DNA of 38,574 nucleotides, taken from NCBI RefSeq assembly GCF_025352645.1, contig NZ_JANXSO010000124.1, positions 1-38,574 on the forward strand, read 5' to 3'. A model generated the notes under the pieces. The model did not search any database. It was not told where the DNA came from and saw nothing but the letters and a program-made list of their open reading frames with translations. The translations under genes were made by a program, and so were the position numbers. Shown here one piece after another: positions 1-8,976 of this stretch; the first letter of the stretch is position 1; each line of letters opens with the position of its first letter. The stretch comes from Iodobacter sp. Its GTDB lineage: Bacteria > Pseudomonadota > Gammaproteobacteria > Burkholderiales > Chitinibacteraceae.

Positions 1-1
1 G

Positions 2-1411
2 GAATACGAACAAATGCTTGACCTGCCAGCGGGCTATGCACGTAGGAAACAAAGATACTTGCAAGCACAGAAGGAGGTAGCTGTTGAGCATTACCGCACG
101 CATGGCCAATGCATTGCGAGCACCATTCACGCACTGGGCTATCCCTGTCGTAGCGTATTAAGCGATTGGATTGGCGAGGTATTTCCTGAGGCCAGAAAAA
201 AGACACTTGGCGGTTTTAAGCAAATCAACTACCCCGATTCAATGAAGCAAGCTGGCGTCATGGCGCTGTGTGCTCGAAATGGGAGTGCACAGGCAATTGC
301 CGAGAAATTAGGGATCTGCAGAGTGACGTTGTGCAACTGGAAAAATCAGTTACTCGGCAATGATGCCCCTACATCCATGAAACTCAGCAACAATTCTTCG
401 CCAGATCAGGTGGAGGTAAAGCGTCAGATCGAAATGCTACAAAGCGAACTGCGACAGTTTCAACTCGAACGAGATCTCTTAAAAACCACTAATGAAGTAC
501 TGGAAAAAGGCTTGTGCGTTGATCCGAAGAAGCTGAGTAACCGAGAAAAAACACTGTTGGTTGAAGCCCATAAAGAGCAATACCCCCTGTCTGAGCTCTT
601 TGGTCAGCTGGGGCTACCACGCAGCTCGTACTTCTACCATAAGGCTCGTTTGCAGGCTGACGACAAATATCTTGCGGTTCGAAAAACCATCAGTGATATC
701 TTCGAGCAGAATTATCGTTGTTACGGCTATCGAAGATTGAAGGCTGTTTTGACTGAGCAAAACATCATTCTTTCCGAGAAAGTGGTGCAGCGCTTGATGA
801 AACAAGAAGGATTGCTCGTTGCCAAACCGAAGCGGCAGCGCTATGGCTCATATTTAGGCGAAATTAGTCCCGCCCCCGAAAACCTAATCAATCGCAATTT
901 CCAAGCGGCTGCGCCGAACGAGAAATGGCTGACTGATATCACTGAATTCCACATTCCAGCTGGCAAAGTGTACTTATCGCCCATCATCAATTGCTTTGAT
1001 GGCTTAGTTATTAGCTGGAGCATTGGAACGCGCCCTAATGCAGATCTTGTCAATACGATGCTCGATACGGCCATCGAATCTGTTGATCAAAGCAAAGAAC
1101 GGCCTATCGTCCACTCTGATCGCGGAGCGCATTACCGCTGGCCTGGTTGGCTATCAAGGATAAGCAATGCGAACTTGGTTCGATCAATGTCGCGCAAGGG
1201 ATGCTCACCAGATAATGCAGCTTGCGAAGGTTTCTTCGGGCGCTTGAAAACGGAGTTATTTTATTATCGGGATTGGGCGGGAGTCACCATTGAGCAATTC
1301 ATCCAGATAGTCGACACCTACATTCGATGGTATAACGAAAAGCGAATTAAGGTTTCCCTCGGTGCGCTTAGCCCGATTGAATACCGAAAGAGACTTGGGT
1401 TAATAACATAA
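2..1411 (+). CDS. IS3-family transposase, single fused OrfAB, 5' end cut by window
   Basis: Transposase that cuts and joins insertion-sequence ends. Two N-terminal helix-turn-helix-like stretches (about residues 30-60 and 75-115, counted from the ATG at 14) are followed by a coiled coil (about 135-165) and an rve-type integrase core. The catalytic triad is visible as D308 (WLTDIT), D369 (HSDRG) and E405 (ACEGFFGRLKTE), with the D-60-D-35-E spacing of the IS3 family. Most IS3 elements split OrfA and OrfB by a frameshift; here one frame covers both. The frame is open to the window edge, so the ATG at 14 may be internal and the gene partial. The IS subgroup is not certain. Confidence 0.88.
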   Translation, partial: EYEQMLDLPAGYARRKQRYLQAQKEVAVEHYRTHGQCIASTIHALGYPCRSVLSDWIGEVFPEARKKTLGGFKQINYPDSMKQAGVMALCARNGSAQAIAEKLGICRVTLCNWKNQLLGNDAPTSMKLSNNSSPDQVEVKRQIEMLQSELRQFQLERDLLKTTNEVLEKGLCVDPKKLSNREKTLLVEAHKEQYPLSELFGQLGLPRSSYFYHKARLQADDKYLAVRKTISDIFEQNYRCYGYRRLKAVLTEQNIILSEKVVQRLMKQEGLLVAKPKRQRYGSYLGEISPAPENLINRNFQAAAPNEKWLTDITEFHIPAGKVYLSPIINCFDGLVISWSIGTRPNADLVNTMLDTAIESVDQSKERPIVHSDRGAHYRWPGWLSRISNANLVRSMSRKGCSPDNAACEGFFGRLKTELFYYRDWAGVTIEQFIQIVDTYIRWYNEKRIKVSLGALSPIEYRKRLGLIT

Positions 1412-1545
1412 AACCAGTCCAAGAATTTATCCGCAGCCCCGTCTTTGATGGGCTGACGATAGAGCGGGTAGAGATTAACTACACGGTCGGCGGTAAAGGC
1501 AGAAGCAAAGATAAATCAGGCGAGCTGATCATCCGCAACTTCTAA
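1411..1545 (+). pseudogene. possible 3' remnant of a gene cut by the IS
   Basis: An open frame runs from the transposase stop to a TAA at 1543-1545 and reads as an ordinary protein tail (FDGLTIERVEINYTVGG, then a basic stretch, ending ELIIRNF). It has no start of its own. A strong hairpin follows immediately, as at the end of a gene. I infer that the IS inserted into this gene and left its last 35-43 codons; the exact IS end, perhaps near 1440, is not fixed. I do not recognise the family; the tail of a large serine recombinase is one weak possibility. Confidence 0.35.
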
Positions 1546-1555
1546 TCTACCAAAA

Positions 1556-1581
1556 GCAAAGGGGCCGCTTGGCCCCTTTGC
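1556..1581 (+). terminator. strong GC-rich hairpin after the gene remnant
   Basis: Perfect 11-bp stem (GCAAAGGGGCC with its complement) and a GCTT loop, 10 nt after the remnant's stop codon. No T run follows, so termination strength is uncertain. Confidence 0.55.
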
Positions 1582-1680
1582 TGATAAACATGAAATTCTT
1601 TTTCAAATGATGGAAAATGCAGCCAACCCATTTATCGCGCACAATAGGCCTGATTTTTCGCGCCGCGCTTCAGTTAAATC

Positions 1681-1784
1681 TTAAACCACAGAGAAAACAG
1701 AGGCCCACAGAGGAAATAAAGCCCTGTTTTTTGCCTTTCTCTGTGTCCTCTGTGCTCTCCTTTTCCTCTGTGCTTCAAGGTTTA
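1681..1784. repeat. ACCACAGAG-type imperfect inverted repeat, copy 1
   Basis: The left arm begins TTAAACCACAGAG and contains repeated CACAGAGG units. The right arm is rich in CTCTGTG and CCTCTGTG and ends TTCAAGGTTTA, so the two sides can fold on each other. The same word family recurs at 1972-2019, 29766-29810, 32481-32510 and 32693-32740, which makes it a dispersed intergenic repeat. A small open frame across it is only the repeat read through. Confidence 0.7.
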
Positions 1785-1971
1785 GTGCCATTTCATGCAC
1801 AGTTCAGGCTCTATGTAACTTTATTTAGTTAGCGCACATGCCCCCCGCCCCGCTGGATTGGATGCGTGATTTAAGGGGAGCTTTAAGCCCTGCGCCACGA
1901 ATAGCGATAAAAACTCAGGAGACTGGGTTTGGAAGCGCCTAAAAAACCCACAAAACAGCTAAATTTAATCC

Positions 1972-2019
1972 CTTTTTTTTCTGTGAAACGCCGTGCTCTC
2001 TGTGGTTCAATATTTAGGT
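1972..2019. repeat. ACCACAGAG-type repeat, copy 2 (right-end half)
   Basis: A T run followed by CTGTGAAACGCCGTGCTCTC and TGTGGTTCAATATTTA. It is close to the reverse complement of the copy at 29766-29810 and, with the left arm at 1681, could form the outer ends of a nested element of about 340 bp. The rest of 1785-2249 shows no gene I can support. Confidence 0.6.
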
Positions 2020-2249
2020 TTTTACTGCGTAACATCAGTTAAATAATACTTTCGTGGGCTCAAAGACCCGACTAAAGTGCGGGGCTATTTTAGCCAACGC
2101 ACTGGCTCACCCTTTCCGGAGTAGGTAGCCTTTTTTATCCGCATACTGGCTTACCTTGCTCGGAACATGGAGTCAACTTTATCATCGCCTACAATACTAC
2201 CGTAAGGCATCAGCGATATAATCCCCCACCCTCACAGCACTAGAGCATT

Positions 2250-2999
2250 ATGCACCTCGCCGTTCTCGCCAAAAATACGATTGCCGCATGGTTACTTCCA
2301 CCTGGGCTTTTTTTACTACTTATCGCGATTGGGCTTGCGCTACTCTCCCGCAAGCCAAGACTGGGGAGGGGCATCATCACCAGTAGCTTGATTACACTCA
2401 CCCTCTTATCAACACCTATCGTTGCCAATGCATTACTTCGCCTCATCGAGCCGCCAGCGCTCACATCGATTCCAAAAGACATTGTTGCCCTTGTTTGCCT
2501 AGGTGGCGGCAAGCGTTTTGCAGCTTATGATCAAATTGAAGGCGAAACCATCAACAACGCCACACTTACGCGGCTGCGCTACACCGCCCAACTTGCAAAA
2601 CAAAGCCAGTTGCCGGTCTTAGTGAGTGGCGGCAAACCACTTGGTGGCATCAGCGAAGCCGAGCTCATGGCAAAAATACTAGTCAATGAGTTCAATATCC
2701 CCGTGCGCTGGATTGAAAACGAATCCGTTGATACCCAAGAAAACGCCCAATTTAGCGCCCAGCTGCTACCCAAGGGTGCAAAAATATTGCTGGTTACCCA
2801 AGCTGTGCATATGCCGCGCGCAAAAATTGCGTTTGAATCGGTGGGATTAAACGTGGAAATAGCGCCGACTGATTATGCCAATCAAGAACCTTTTTCCATC
2901 TTATCCTTGTTGCCAAAATCAAACGCGCTCATCAATAGCAGCTTTGCCTTACACGAACTACTTGGCCTGCTCTGGTACAAACTTCGCCTTAACGCCTAG
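2250..2999 (+). CDS. DUF218 / YdcF-ElyC-SanA family membrane protein
   Basis: A 249-aa protein with two hydrophobic segments (about residues 12-32 and 42-62) and a DUF218 domain after them. Visible family marks are GGGKR at 85-89, a downstream SGG turn, and the ENAQFSAQLL helix. ElyC and SanA act on the cell envelope in E. coli, and ElyC affects peptidoglycan and enterobacterial common antigen assembly; the exact reaction of the family is not settled. It has no obvious operon partner: repeats lie upstream and 369 bp separate it from the next gene. The start is the first ATG in frame, with a poor ribosome binding site. Confidence 0.85.
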   Translation: MHLAVLAKNTIAAWLLPPGLFLLLIAIGLALLSRKPRLGRGIITSSLITLTLLSTPIVANALLRLIEPPALTSIPKDIVALVCLGGGKRFAAYDQIEGETINNATLTRLRYTAQLAKQSQLPVLVSGGKPLGGISEAELMAKILVNEFNIPVRWIENESVDTQENAQFSAQLLPKGAKILLVTQAVHMPRAKIAFESVGLNVEIAPTDYANQEPFSILSLLPKSNALINSSFALHELLGLLWYKLRLNA

Positions 3000-3368
3000 C
3001 ATAATCTTAGCGTCCTTCCGCCCCACCCAATACTTCCCCAAGCCTTATGCCATAAGACTTCATACAAAGCCCCCCTCTTTTTTAATGGTGGGTGTTGCTT
3101 TTTGCATTTTTTGCTAAACATACAACAAAAAAGTAAATTATATGACATTGACCTTAAGTGCCAAAATTTACAAAAATGCGCTAAACACTCAGCATTTTTA
3201 ATAAAATATGCAAATTAGCTAATTAATTGAAATTTTATATTAATAATTTTTTATTTTTGTGAAAAAATATTTATTGATGACTATCAACAAACGTACTTAA
3301 TCCAACATACCAAACAAAATACTGAGGGTAGAATTCGCATCAACTTATCAAGACAAGAAATTTTTATC
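3000..3368. other. AT-rich intergenic region, no gene seen
   Basis: Very AT-rich, especially 3120-3260. It presumably holds the promoter of the serine-catabolism regulator, but I could not fix a -10/-35 pair. Nothing else is visible. Confidence 0.5.
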
Positions 3369-3995
3369 ATGCATATCTCGATAGACCTAAACACCCTTTC
3401 CGAGTTTCTCTCACAAGTGATGGGGGAATCCGTAGAGATCGCGGTGCACGATATGACCGAACTTGAACGCTCCCTCTGCATCATTAAAAACCCAATTTCT
3501 GGCCGACAAATTGGTGCTCCAGCCACTGATTTTGCTCTGCGCTTACTGCATGAATGCCAGAGCAGTGCCCAAGCGCCATTTCGCACTAATTACCCAGGCA
3601 AAACCCATGACGGCCACCGCATGCGCAGCTCCAGCATGCTGTTACAAGATGCAGCGGGCCAGCCCCTTGCCATGCTCTGCATCAATCGCAACGACCATCA
3701 CCTGCAGCACGCCGCCGAATTACTGCGTAATTATTTTCAACACGAGGAAAACAGCCCAAGCGAAGAATTACTCAGTCACTCAGTAGAACAATTAGGCGAC
3801 GACATTATTAATCAAGCGCTAGCGAGCTACCCCATCGAAGCCAAACGCTTAAGCAGCACCGACAAAAAAACCATCGTGCAAACACTAGAGCAAAACGGGG
3901 TATTTCTGGTGAAAGGATTTATTGCAAAAACAGCTTCTTTACTCGCTATTTCAGAGCCCACGCTCTATCGCTATTTAAAAAACAATACCAACTAA
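3369..3995 (+). CDS. YheO/DauR-like PAS-HTH transcriptional regulator
   Basis: A 208-aa protein with a YheO-like PAS domain (about residues 5-115) and a C-terminal HTH_22-type helix-turn-helix (about 145-205, ending AISEPTLYRYLKNN). Pseudomonas DauR of this family represses D-arginine catabolism. Here the gene lies directly upstream of a serine permease and an L-serine dehydratase on the same strand, so I infer that it senses an amino acid, perhaps serine, and controls those two genes. The 69-nt gap to sdaC leaves room for a promoter. No operator was identified. Confidence 0.85.
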   Translation: MHISIDLNTLSEFLSQVMGESVEIAVHDMTELERSLCIIKNPISGRQIGAPATDFALRLLHECQSSAQAPFRTNYPGKTHDGHRMRSSSMLLQDAAGQPLAMLCINRNDHHLQHAAELLRNYFQHEENSPSEELLSHSVEQLGDDIINQALASYPIEAKRLSSTDKKTIVQTLEQNGVFLVKGFIAKTASLLAISEPTLYRYLKNNTN

Positions 3996-4064
3996 TAAAA
4001 AACCAAGCACTACACACACCAGCCACCGAATTTAAAACAATTATTTTTATCTCGAGAAAACATC

Positions 4065-5369
4065 ATGTCCGACACAACACTCAACGATCTAGCGCTACCA
4101 AAGGGCAGCGCCTCCAGCTGGACCAAGCAAGACACGGTCTGGATGCTTGGCCTCTATGGCACTGCCGTAGGGGCGGGTACTTTATTTTTACCGATTAATG
4201 CGGGGATTGGTGGCCTGTGGCCTCTAATCATCATGGCGTTTTTAGCGCTTCCCATGACCTTTTTTGCCCACCGTGGCTTAAGCCGTTTTGTGCTTTCTGG
4301 CTCTACAAAAGAAGGCGATATTACTGAAGTGGTAGAAGAGCACTTTGGTAAAGGCGCAGGCAAGCTGATTACCTTGCTTTATTTCTTTGCTATTTACCCT
4401 ATTTTGCTGGTTTATAGCGTCGCCATTACCAATACGGTGCTGTCTTTCCTTACCCACCAACTGCATATCGCGGTGGGAACAGATCTGGTTACACGCGGCA
4501 TTTTTGCGCTGTGTTTAATTTTGGGATTAATGTCTATCGTGCGCTTGGGTGGTGACTTTATTGTTAAAGCCATGAGTGTATTAGTTTATCCCTTTGTATT
4601 TGCACTGATGATCTTGGCTATGTATCTGATTCCTAACTGGAATAGCTCAGTGATTGATCATGCAGGCAGTTTTACGGATGCAATTAGCAGCGCCGGTTTC
4701 TATAAAACGCTATGGCTTGCTATTCCGGTAATGGTGTTTTCGTTTAATCACTCACCAATTATTTCTTCCTTTGCTTTGGGGCAAAAGAAACTACACCCAG
4801 GCAAAGAAGATCAAATGGCATCAAAGATCTTACTGCGTAGCCACATTATGATGGTGCTATCGGTGATGTTCTTTGTATTTAGCTGTGTATTTAGCTTGGC
4901 ACCTGCCGATTTAATCGCTGCTAAAACCCAAAATATTTCGATTCTTTCTTACCTTGCTAACCACTTTGATAATCCTGTTATTGCTTGGATGGCCCCTATC
5001 ATTGCCTTTATTGCCATTACTAAGTCTTATTTAGGCCATTACCTTGGTGCAAAAGAAGGTCTGCACGGCTTGGTACATAAAGAATTACGTCAACGTGGCA
5101 AAAGTATTTCTAATACTAAGCTAGAACGTTACAGCTCAATCTTTATGCTGATTACCACTTGGCTGGTTGCCACCATTAACCCAAACATTCTGGGAATGAT
5201 CGAAACACTGGGTGGCCCAATCATCGCCGTACTGTTGTTCCTGATGCCGATGTATGCCATTCAAAAAGTGCCTGCCATGCGTAAGTACTCTGGCGTAGCA
5301 AGCAATGCCTTTGTTGTTTTGATCGGTCTAATTGCTATCTCAGCCATCTTCTACAGCCTCTTTGCTTAA
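4065..5369 (+). CDS. sdaC: Serine/threonine permease, SdaC type (HAAAP family)
   Basis: A 434-aa inner-membrane protein, close to the 429 aa of E. coli SdaC, with about eleven hydrophobic segments. Family-like stretches are GTAVGAGTLFLPINAG near residue 34 and FSFNHSPIISSF in the middle. It imports L-serine by proton symport, feeding the dehydratase gene 65 bp downstream. A hairpin with a T run lies between the two genes. TdcC or another HAAAP member is possible, but the sdaA neighbour favours SdaC. Confidence 0.92.
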   Translation: MSDTTLNDLALPKGSASSWTKQDTVWMLGLYGTAVGAGTLFLPINAGIGGLWPLIIMAFLALPMTFFAHRGLSRFVLSGSTKEGDITEVVEEHFGKGAGKLITLLYFFAIYPILLVYSVAITNTVLSFLTHQLHIAVGTDLVTRGIFALCLILGLMSIVRLGGDFIVKAMSVLVYPFVFALMILAMYLIPNWNSSVIDHAGSFTDAISSAGFYKTLWLAIPVMVFSFNHSPIISSFALGQKKLHPGKEDQMASKILLRSHIMMVLSVMFFVFSCVFSLAPADLIAAKTQNISILSYLANHFDNPVIAWMAPIIAFIAITKSYLGHYLGAKEGLHGLVHKELRQRGKSISNTKLERYSSIFMLITTWLVATINPNILGMIETLGGPIIAVLLFLMPMYAIQKVPAMRKYSGVASNAFVVLIGLIAISAIFYSLFA

Positions 5370-5389
5370 AACAAAACCATATGTAACAC

Positions 5390-5420
5390 ACAGCCTGCTT
5401 TCTATAGGCAGGCTGTTTTT
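5390..5420 (+). terminator. hairpin with T run between sdaC and sdaA
   Basis: A 9-bp perfect stem (ACAGCCTGC/GCAGGCTGT), 9-nt loop, then TTTTT to 5420. It sits just before the sdaA ribosome binding site AAGGA (5423-5427). It would terminate or attenuate sdaC transcripts, lowering sdaA relative to sdaC unless a second promoter exists. Confidence 0.7.
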
Positions 5421-5434
5421 ACAAGGAATCTGTC

Positions 5435-6826
5435 ATGTTTAGCACCCTAGATATTTATAAAATTGGCATTGGCCCATCCAGCTCGCACACCATTGGCCCG
5501 ATGAAAGCGGGTCATCAATTTTTAGCTACATTAAAAGAAACAGGTCAATTTGGCGCGGTTAACAAAGTGATCGTTGATTGCTATGGCTCGCTATCTTTAA
5601 CAGGCAAGGGCCACTGTACGGATCAAGCCATTATTCTGGGCTTGTCTGGCAACCTACCTGAAACCGTCGATTTAGATAGCGTAGCGGGCATCGTGCAGGA
5701 TGTTGAGCAAAGCGGCACCATTTGCTTAGGCCGCACCCAACAGCGTGTTGCCTTTAAACTTGAATTTCAGAATAGTAATTTAGCCTTGCACGAAAACGGC
5801 ATGACCATACGTGCTTTCATCGGCGAAACATGCTGCCTCAGCAAAACCTATTACTCGATTGGCGGCGGTTTTATCGTCGATGAAGAACACTTTAATGTAG
5901 GTAGTTGCAATGATCAGCCCGTGCCTTATCACTTTTTAAGTGCCGATGATTTGCTAGGAATGTGCGAAGAAAGTGGCTTATCCATTTCAGCCCTCGTGCT
6001 CGAAAACGAAAAAGCATTCCACGACCAACAAGATATTCATAGCCATTTCGCTAAAGTCTGGAAGGTCATGCAAAGCAGTATCGAGCGCGGTATGAAAACC
6101 GAAGGCAACCTACCCGGCCCCATGCGCATCCCACGCCGTGCCCCTGCCCTGCATCATTTATTGACTAGCTCACTGGATATTGCAAAAGATCCGCTCAATG
6201 TCATGGATTGGGTCAATATGTATGCCATGGCTATGTCAGAAGAAAACGCCGCAGGTGGGCGAGTGATTACTGCGCCTACCAACGGCGCTTGTGGCATCGT
6301 TCCGGCCGTCATGTCTTACTACAATCACTTTATTCAGCCCCTTAATGAAGACAGCGCGCTGCGCTTTTTCTTGGCATCTGGTGCGATTGGTTGCCTGTAT
6401 AAGCTTAACGCCTCTATATCAGGCGCTGAAGTGGGCTGCCAAGGTGAGGTAGGCGTGGCATGCTCTATGGCTGCAGCTGGGCTAGCAGAGCTAATGGGGG
6501 GCAGCCCTACACAGGTATGCATGGCGGCAGAAATTGCGATGGAGCACAATCTAGGCCTGACTTGTGACCCTGTGGGCGGCCAAGTACAAATTCCTTGCAT
6601 TGAGCGCAATGCGATCGGCGCAGTTAAAGCCATCAATGCCGCCAGAATGGCCATGCACCGCAGCAGCACGCCCAAGGTGTCTTTAGATAAAGTTATTGCC
6701 GCTATGTACGCCACAGGCAAAGACATGGATGCCAAATACCGTGAAACATCCTGCGGCGGACTCGCCCTGTTGATTACGGCTCCCGCGGTAAAAACCATCG
6801 TATTTAAAGATAAAACCCCTGCGTAA
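5435..6826 (+). CDS. sdaA: L-serine ammonia-lyase, single-chain iron-sulfur type
   Basis: Converts L-serine to pyruvate and ammonia using a [4Fe-4S] cluster. At 463 aa it has the length of the single-chain enzymes (E. coli SdaA 454 aa). The beta-domain motif [11 protein letters not shown] is at residues 13-23. Cysteines C335, C377 and C388 have the 42 and 11 spacing of the three cluster ligands known in the Legionella enzyme; C286 (NGACGIVP) and C440 (SCGG) are also conserved-looking. There is no cysteine at the extreme C-terminus, where the Legionella enzyme has its fourth ligand. AAGGA 7 nt before the ATG supports the start. A strong terminator follows. Confidence 0.96.
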   Translation: MFSTLDIYKIGIGPSSSHTIGPMKAGHQFLATLKETGQFGAVNKVIVDCYGSLSLTGKGHCTDQAIILGLSGNLPETVDLDSVAGIVQDVEQSGTICLGRTQQRVAFKLEFQNSNLALHENGMTIRAFIGETCCLSKTYYSIGGGFIVDEEHFNVGSCNDQPVPYHFLSADDLLGMCEESGLSISALVLENEKAFHDQQDIHSHFAKVWKVMQSSIERGMKTEGNLPGPMRIPRRAPALHHLLTSSLDIAKDPLNVMDWVNMYAMAMSEENAAGGRVITAPTNGACGIVPAVMSYYNHFIQPLNEDSALRFFLASGAIGCLYKLNASISGAEVGCQGEVGVACSMAAAGLAELMGGSPTQVCMAAEIAMEHNLGLTCDPVGGQVQIPCIERNAIGAVKAINAARMAMHRSSTPKVSLDKVIAAMYATGKDMDAKYRETSCGGLALLITAPAVKTIVFKDKTPA

Positions 6827-6840
6827 TTGAATTAATTCCG

Positions 6841-6885
6841 CCATAAAAAAGCCCCGCCAAATCAATGAACGGGGCTTTTTTATGG
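6841..6885. terminator. bidirectional rho-independent terminator
   Basis: Perfect 16-bp inverted repeat (CCATAAAAAAGCCCCG and its complement) with a 13-nt loop. The A and T runs on either side let it end both sdaA (plus) and the minus-strand ppiC operon that converges on it. Confidence 0.93.
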
Positions 6886-6928
6886 GCTATCGATTTATAA
6901 CAAAATCGATAAGCACTCGCTAAATTGA

Positions 6929-7711
6929 TTACTCAACTTTTGCTTTAGCGCGTAATTCTTCAACCATTTTTTGCACACGTTGACCTTGCAGCTCACGTGT
7001 CAATTCTGGTTTAACTTCTTCAAATGAAGGGCCCTTAGCTTCACGTTGATCATCTAATTTGATGATGTGGTAGCCAAATTGAGTCTTCACTGGATCAGAA
7101 ATCTTACCCTTAGGCAATTTAGCCAGCGCTTCGCCAAATTCTTTCACGTAGTTAGCTGGTGTAGACCAGCCCAAATCGCCACCATTTACAGCGCTACCCT
7201 TGTCTGCAGATTTTGCCTTAGCAATATCTTCAAACTTCTTACCTTTTTTCAGGTCAGCCAGAACAGCCTTCGCTTCTTCTTCGGTTTTAACCAGAATATG
7301 GCGTGCTTTGTATTCCTTGCCGCTGAAATTCACTTTGATTTTATCGTATTCTTTCTTAAGATCTGCATCGCTTACTGGGTTTGCTTTTGCGTAATCATTC
7401 ACATAAGCGCCAACCAGAATTTGTTGCTTTGCCATATCAAGACGTTGCTGTACTTCTGGGCTTTTTTCCACGCCTTTCTTTTGTGCTTCTTGGAACAATA
7501 CTTCGTTGCGGATCAATTCTTCCTTGATGCGTGCACGCAGTTCTGGGCTATCTTTTTGACCACGTTCTGCCACTTGCTTTAGGAAGAAATCAACCTTGCT
7601 ATCAGGAATAGCAACGCCGTTAACGGTCGCTACATTGGCAGCAGTTGCTGCAAATGTAGCTGACAAAAAGCAAGCAGTTAAAGCAAGAGCAATACGATTC
7701 GGTTGACGCAT
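6929..7711 (-). CDS. Periplasmic parvulin-type peptidyl-prolyl isomerase
   Basis: A 260-aa PpiC/SurA-like folding catalyst that isomerises X-Pro bonds in exported proteins. A signal peptide spans about residues 1-24 (cleavage near TAA-NVATVNG), followed by a SurA-N-like helical region and the rotamase domain (about 135-225; RHILVKTEEEA, GGDLGW and FGYHIIKLDD visible). The C-terminal helix is charged. AAAGGA lies 9 nt before the ATG. It is the last gene of a minus-strand run yciB-yciI-bolA-ppiC; the 44-nt gap after bolA may hold its own promoter. Confidence 0.93.
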   Translation of the reverse strand: MRQPNRIALALTACFLSATFAATAANVATVNGVAIPDSKVDFFLKQVAERGQKDSPELRARIKEELIRNEVLFQEAQKKGVEKSPEVQQRLDMAKQQILVGAYVNDYAKANPVSDADLKKEYDKIKVNFSGKEYKARHILVKTEEEAKAVLADLKKGKKFEDIAKAKSADKGSAVNGGDLGWSTPANYVKEFGEALAKLPKGKISDPVKTQFGYHIIKLDDQREAKGPSFEEVKPELTRELQGQRVQKMVEELRAKAKVE

Positions 7712-7755
7712 GTGTTCAGTCCTTTGTTCTCAAGTCAGTAAAGCTTCGATAGATT

Positions 7756-8019
7756 TTACAACTCGTCCGGCGTCAGTGTTTTTTTAATACTGAGCGCATG
7801 GATTGGATGTGGGATTAAATCTGCAAATAAAGCCATCACCATACGATGACGCGCCAAAGTATTTTTACCTGCAAACGCTGAAGAAACGATGGTTAAATCA
7901 AAATGCCCACCGCCAGCCACGCTTCCTGCGTGCCCCGCATGTGCGGCACTATCATCGTAAACATCAACGTATTCCGGCTTCAATACAGCAAGGCGTAAGT
8001 GTATTTCTTCGCTAATCAT
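7756..8019 (-). CDS. bolA: BolA family protein
   Basis: An 87-aa BolA-fold protein; BolA proteins pair with monothiol glutaredoxins in iron-sulfur cluster handling. The family loop is visible as DDSAAHAGH, followed by GGGHFDLTIVSSAFAGKN and RHRMVMALFADLI. The frame stays open to an ATG at 8067, which would overlap yciI by 44 nt. I choose the ATG at 8019 because it starts 4 nt after the yciI stop and gives MISEEIHLRL, the usual BolA N-terminus. The ATG at 8037 is an alternative. Translational coupling to yciI is likely. Confidence 0.92.
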   Translation of the reverse strand: MISEEIHLRLAVLKPEYVDVYDDSAAHAGHAGSVAGGGHFDLTIVSSAFAGKNTLARHRMVMALFADLIPHPIHALSIKKTLTPDEL

Positions 8020-8023
8020 TTGG

Positions 8024-8323
8024 CTAGGGTAAAACATGAAGAAAGGGCTTTGCAATGATATTTGCATAAACCCCTGCTTTTACATAAGGATCATTGTCAG
8101 CCCACGCCTGCGCAGCTTGCTGTGTATCAAATTCAGCAACAATCAAACTACCTGTAAAACCAGCAGGGCCGGGGTCAACGGCATCAATAGCAGGAAAAGG
8201 CCCCGCCAACACTAAGCGACCTGCCGCTTTCAGCTCTTCTAACCTAGCCAAATGCGCCGGACGGCTTAGCGAGCGCGCTACAGCCACATCTGGATGCATT
8301 TCAGCAATCATGGCGTAAAGCAT
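8024..8323 (-). CDS. yciI: YciI family protein (YCII domain)
   Basis: A 99-aa single-domain protein with the ferredoxin-like YCII fold. Visible marks are RPAHLARLEELKAAGRLVLAG near the start, the conserved GPFP turn, and a DNDPY segment near the end. The biochemical role in E. coli is unclear. The ATG shares one base with the yciB stop (TAATG), so the two are translationally coupled; bolA starts 4 nt downstream. Confidence 0.92.
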   Translation of the reverse strand: MLYAMIAEMHPDVAVARSLSRPAHLARLEELKAAGRLVLAGPFPAIDAVDPGPAGFTGSLIVAEFDTQQAAQAWADNDPYVKAGVYANIIAKPFLHVLP

Positions 8324-8880
8324 TAGGACTCTTCCTTTTTTGTTGCTGCATCATCGGTAAGATACCGTGAAAGCACAAAGGCTTGCAGTAGTACAAATAC
8401 CAGTGTCAGCGCCAATGTACCAAACATTTTAAATTTCACCCACAAATCTTCAGGGAAATTAAAGGCAACAAAGAGATTAAGTATGCCCATACTCACAAAA
8501 AACAAGACCCACGCCAAATTAACCCGATCCCAAAGCTTGGCAGGGAGCGTCATTTGCTGGCCCATGAGGTTTTGCATCAGGTTTTTTCCGCGAATATAGC
8601 GGGAGCCAAACAAAATAACGGCAAAGACCCAATACAAGACAGTGGGTTTCCACAGAATAAACATTTTGTTATGCAATAACAGCGTTGCCCCACCCAAAAC
8701 GGTAATCAAACCAAAGCTTAGCCATAGCATTGCATCAACATGGCGATGCTTAAACCAAGACCAAGCCACCTGCGCTGTCGTCGTTGCAATAGCAACCCCA
8801 GTAGCAGCGTAAATGCTCTTAGTAATTGAGTAGGTAACAAAAAACAGGATAACGGAGAAGAGATCAAAAAGGGCTTTCAT
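8323..8880 (-). CDS. yciB: YciB / IspZ family inner-membrane protein, septation protein A
   Basis: A 185-aa protein with five hydrophobic segments, matching the 179 aa of E. coli YciB, which takes part in envelope integrity and septation. Typical features are the starting MKALFDLFSVILFF, KPTVLYWVFA, and WDRVNLAWVLFF. It is the first gene of the yciB-yciI-bolA-ppiC run. No strong ribosome binding site precedes the ATG. Its promoter should lie between 8880 and the terminator at 8948-8976. Confidence 0.94.
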   Translation of the reverse strand: MKALFDLFSVILFFVTYSITKSIYAATGVAIATTTAQVAWSWFKHRHVDAMLWLSFGLITVLGGATLLLHNKMFILWKPTVLYWVFAVILFGSRYIRGKNLMQNLMGQQMTLPAKLWDRVNLAWVLFFVSMGILNLFVAFNFPEDLWVKFKMFGTLALTLVFVLLQAFVLSRYLTDDAATKKEES

Positions 8881-8947
8881 CAGTATCGTCGCAATATAGA
8901 TGCCGCATTATGCTGACCCATTTTTACGAAAACAAGTAAATGCAGAC

Positions 8948-8976
8948 AAAAAAAGCGCCGCGACAGTGCGCGGCGC
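8948..8976 (-). terminator. rho-independent terminator, minus strand
   Basis: Perfect 8-bp GC stem (GCGCCGCG/CGCGGCGC) with a 6-nt loop, followed on the minus strand by seven Ts. No annotated gene ends here, so it points to an unannotated minus-strand transcript (see the small RNA); it could also be a backup stop for 4.5S RNA. Confidence 0.88.

Noticed and set aside
1617-1832. 71-codon frame
   Set aside because: It is a read-through of the ACCACAGAG repeat with no protein features.
6334-6798. 154-codon minus-strand frame inside sdaA
   Set aside because: It is antisense to conserved catalytic parts of L-serine dehydratase, and its translation has no recognisable domain.
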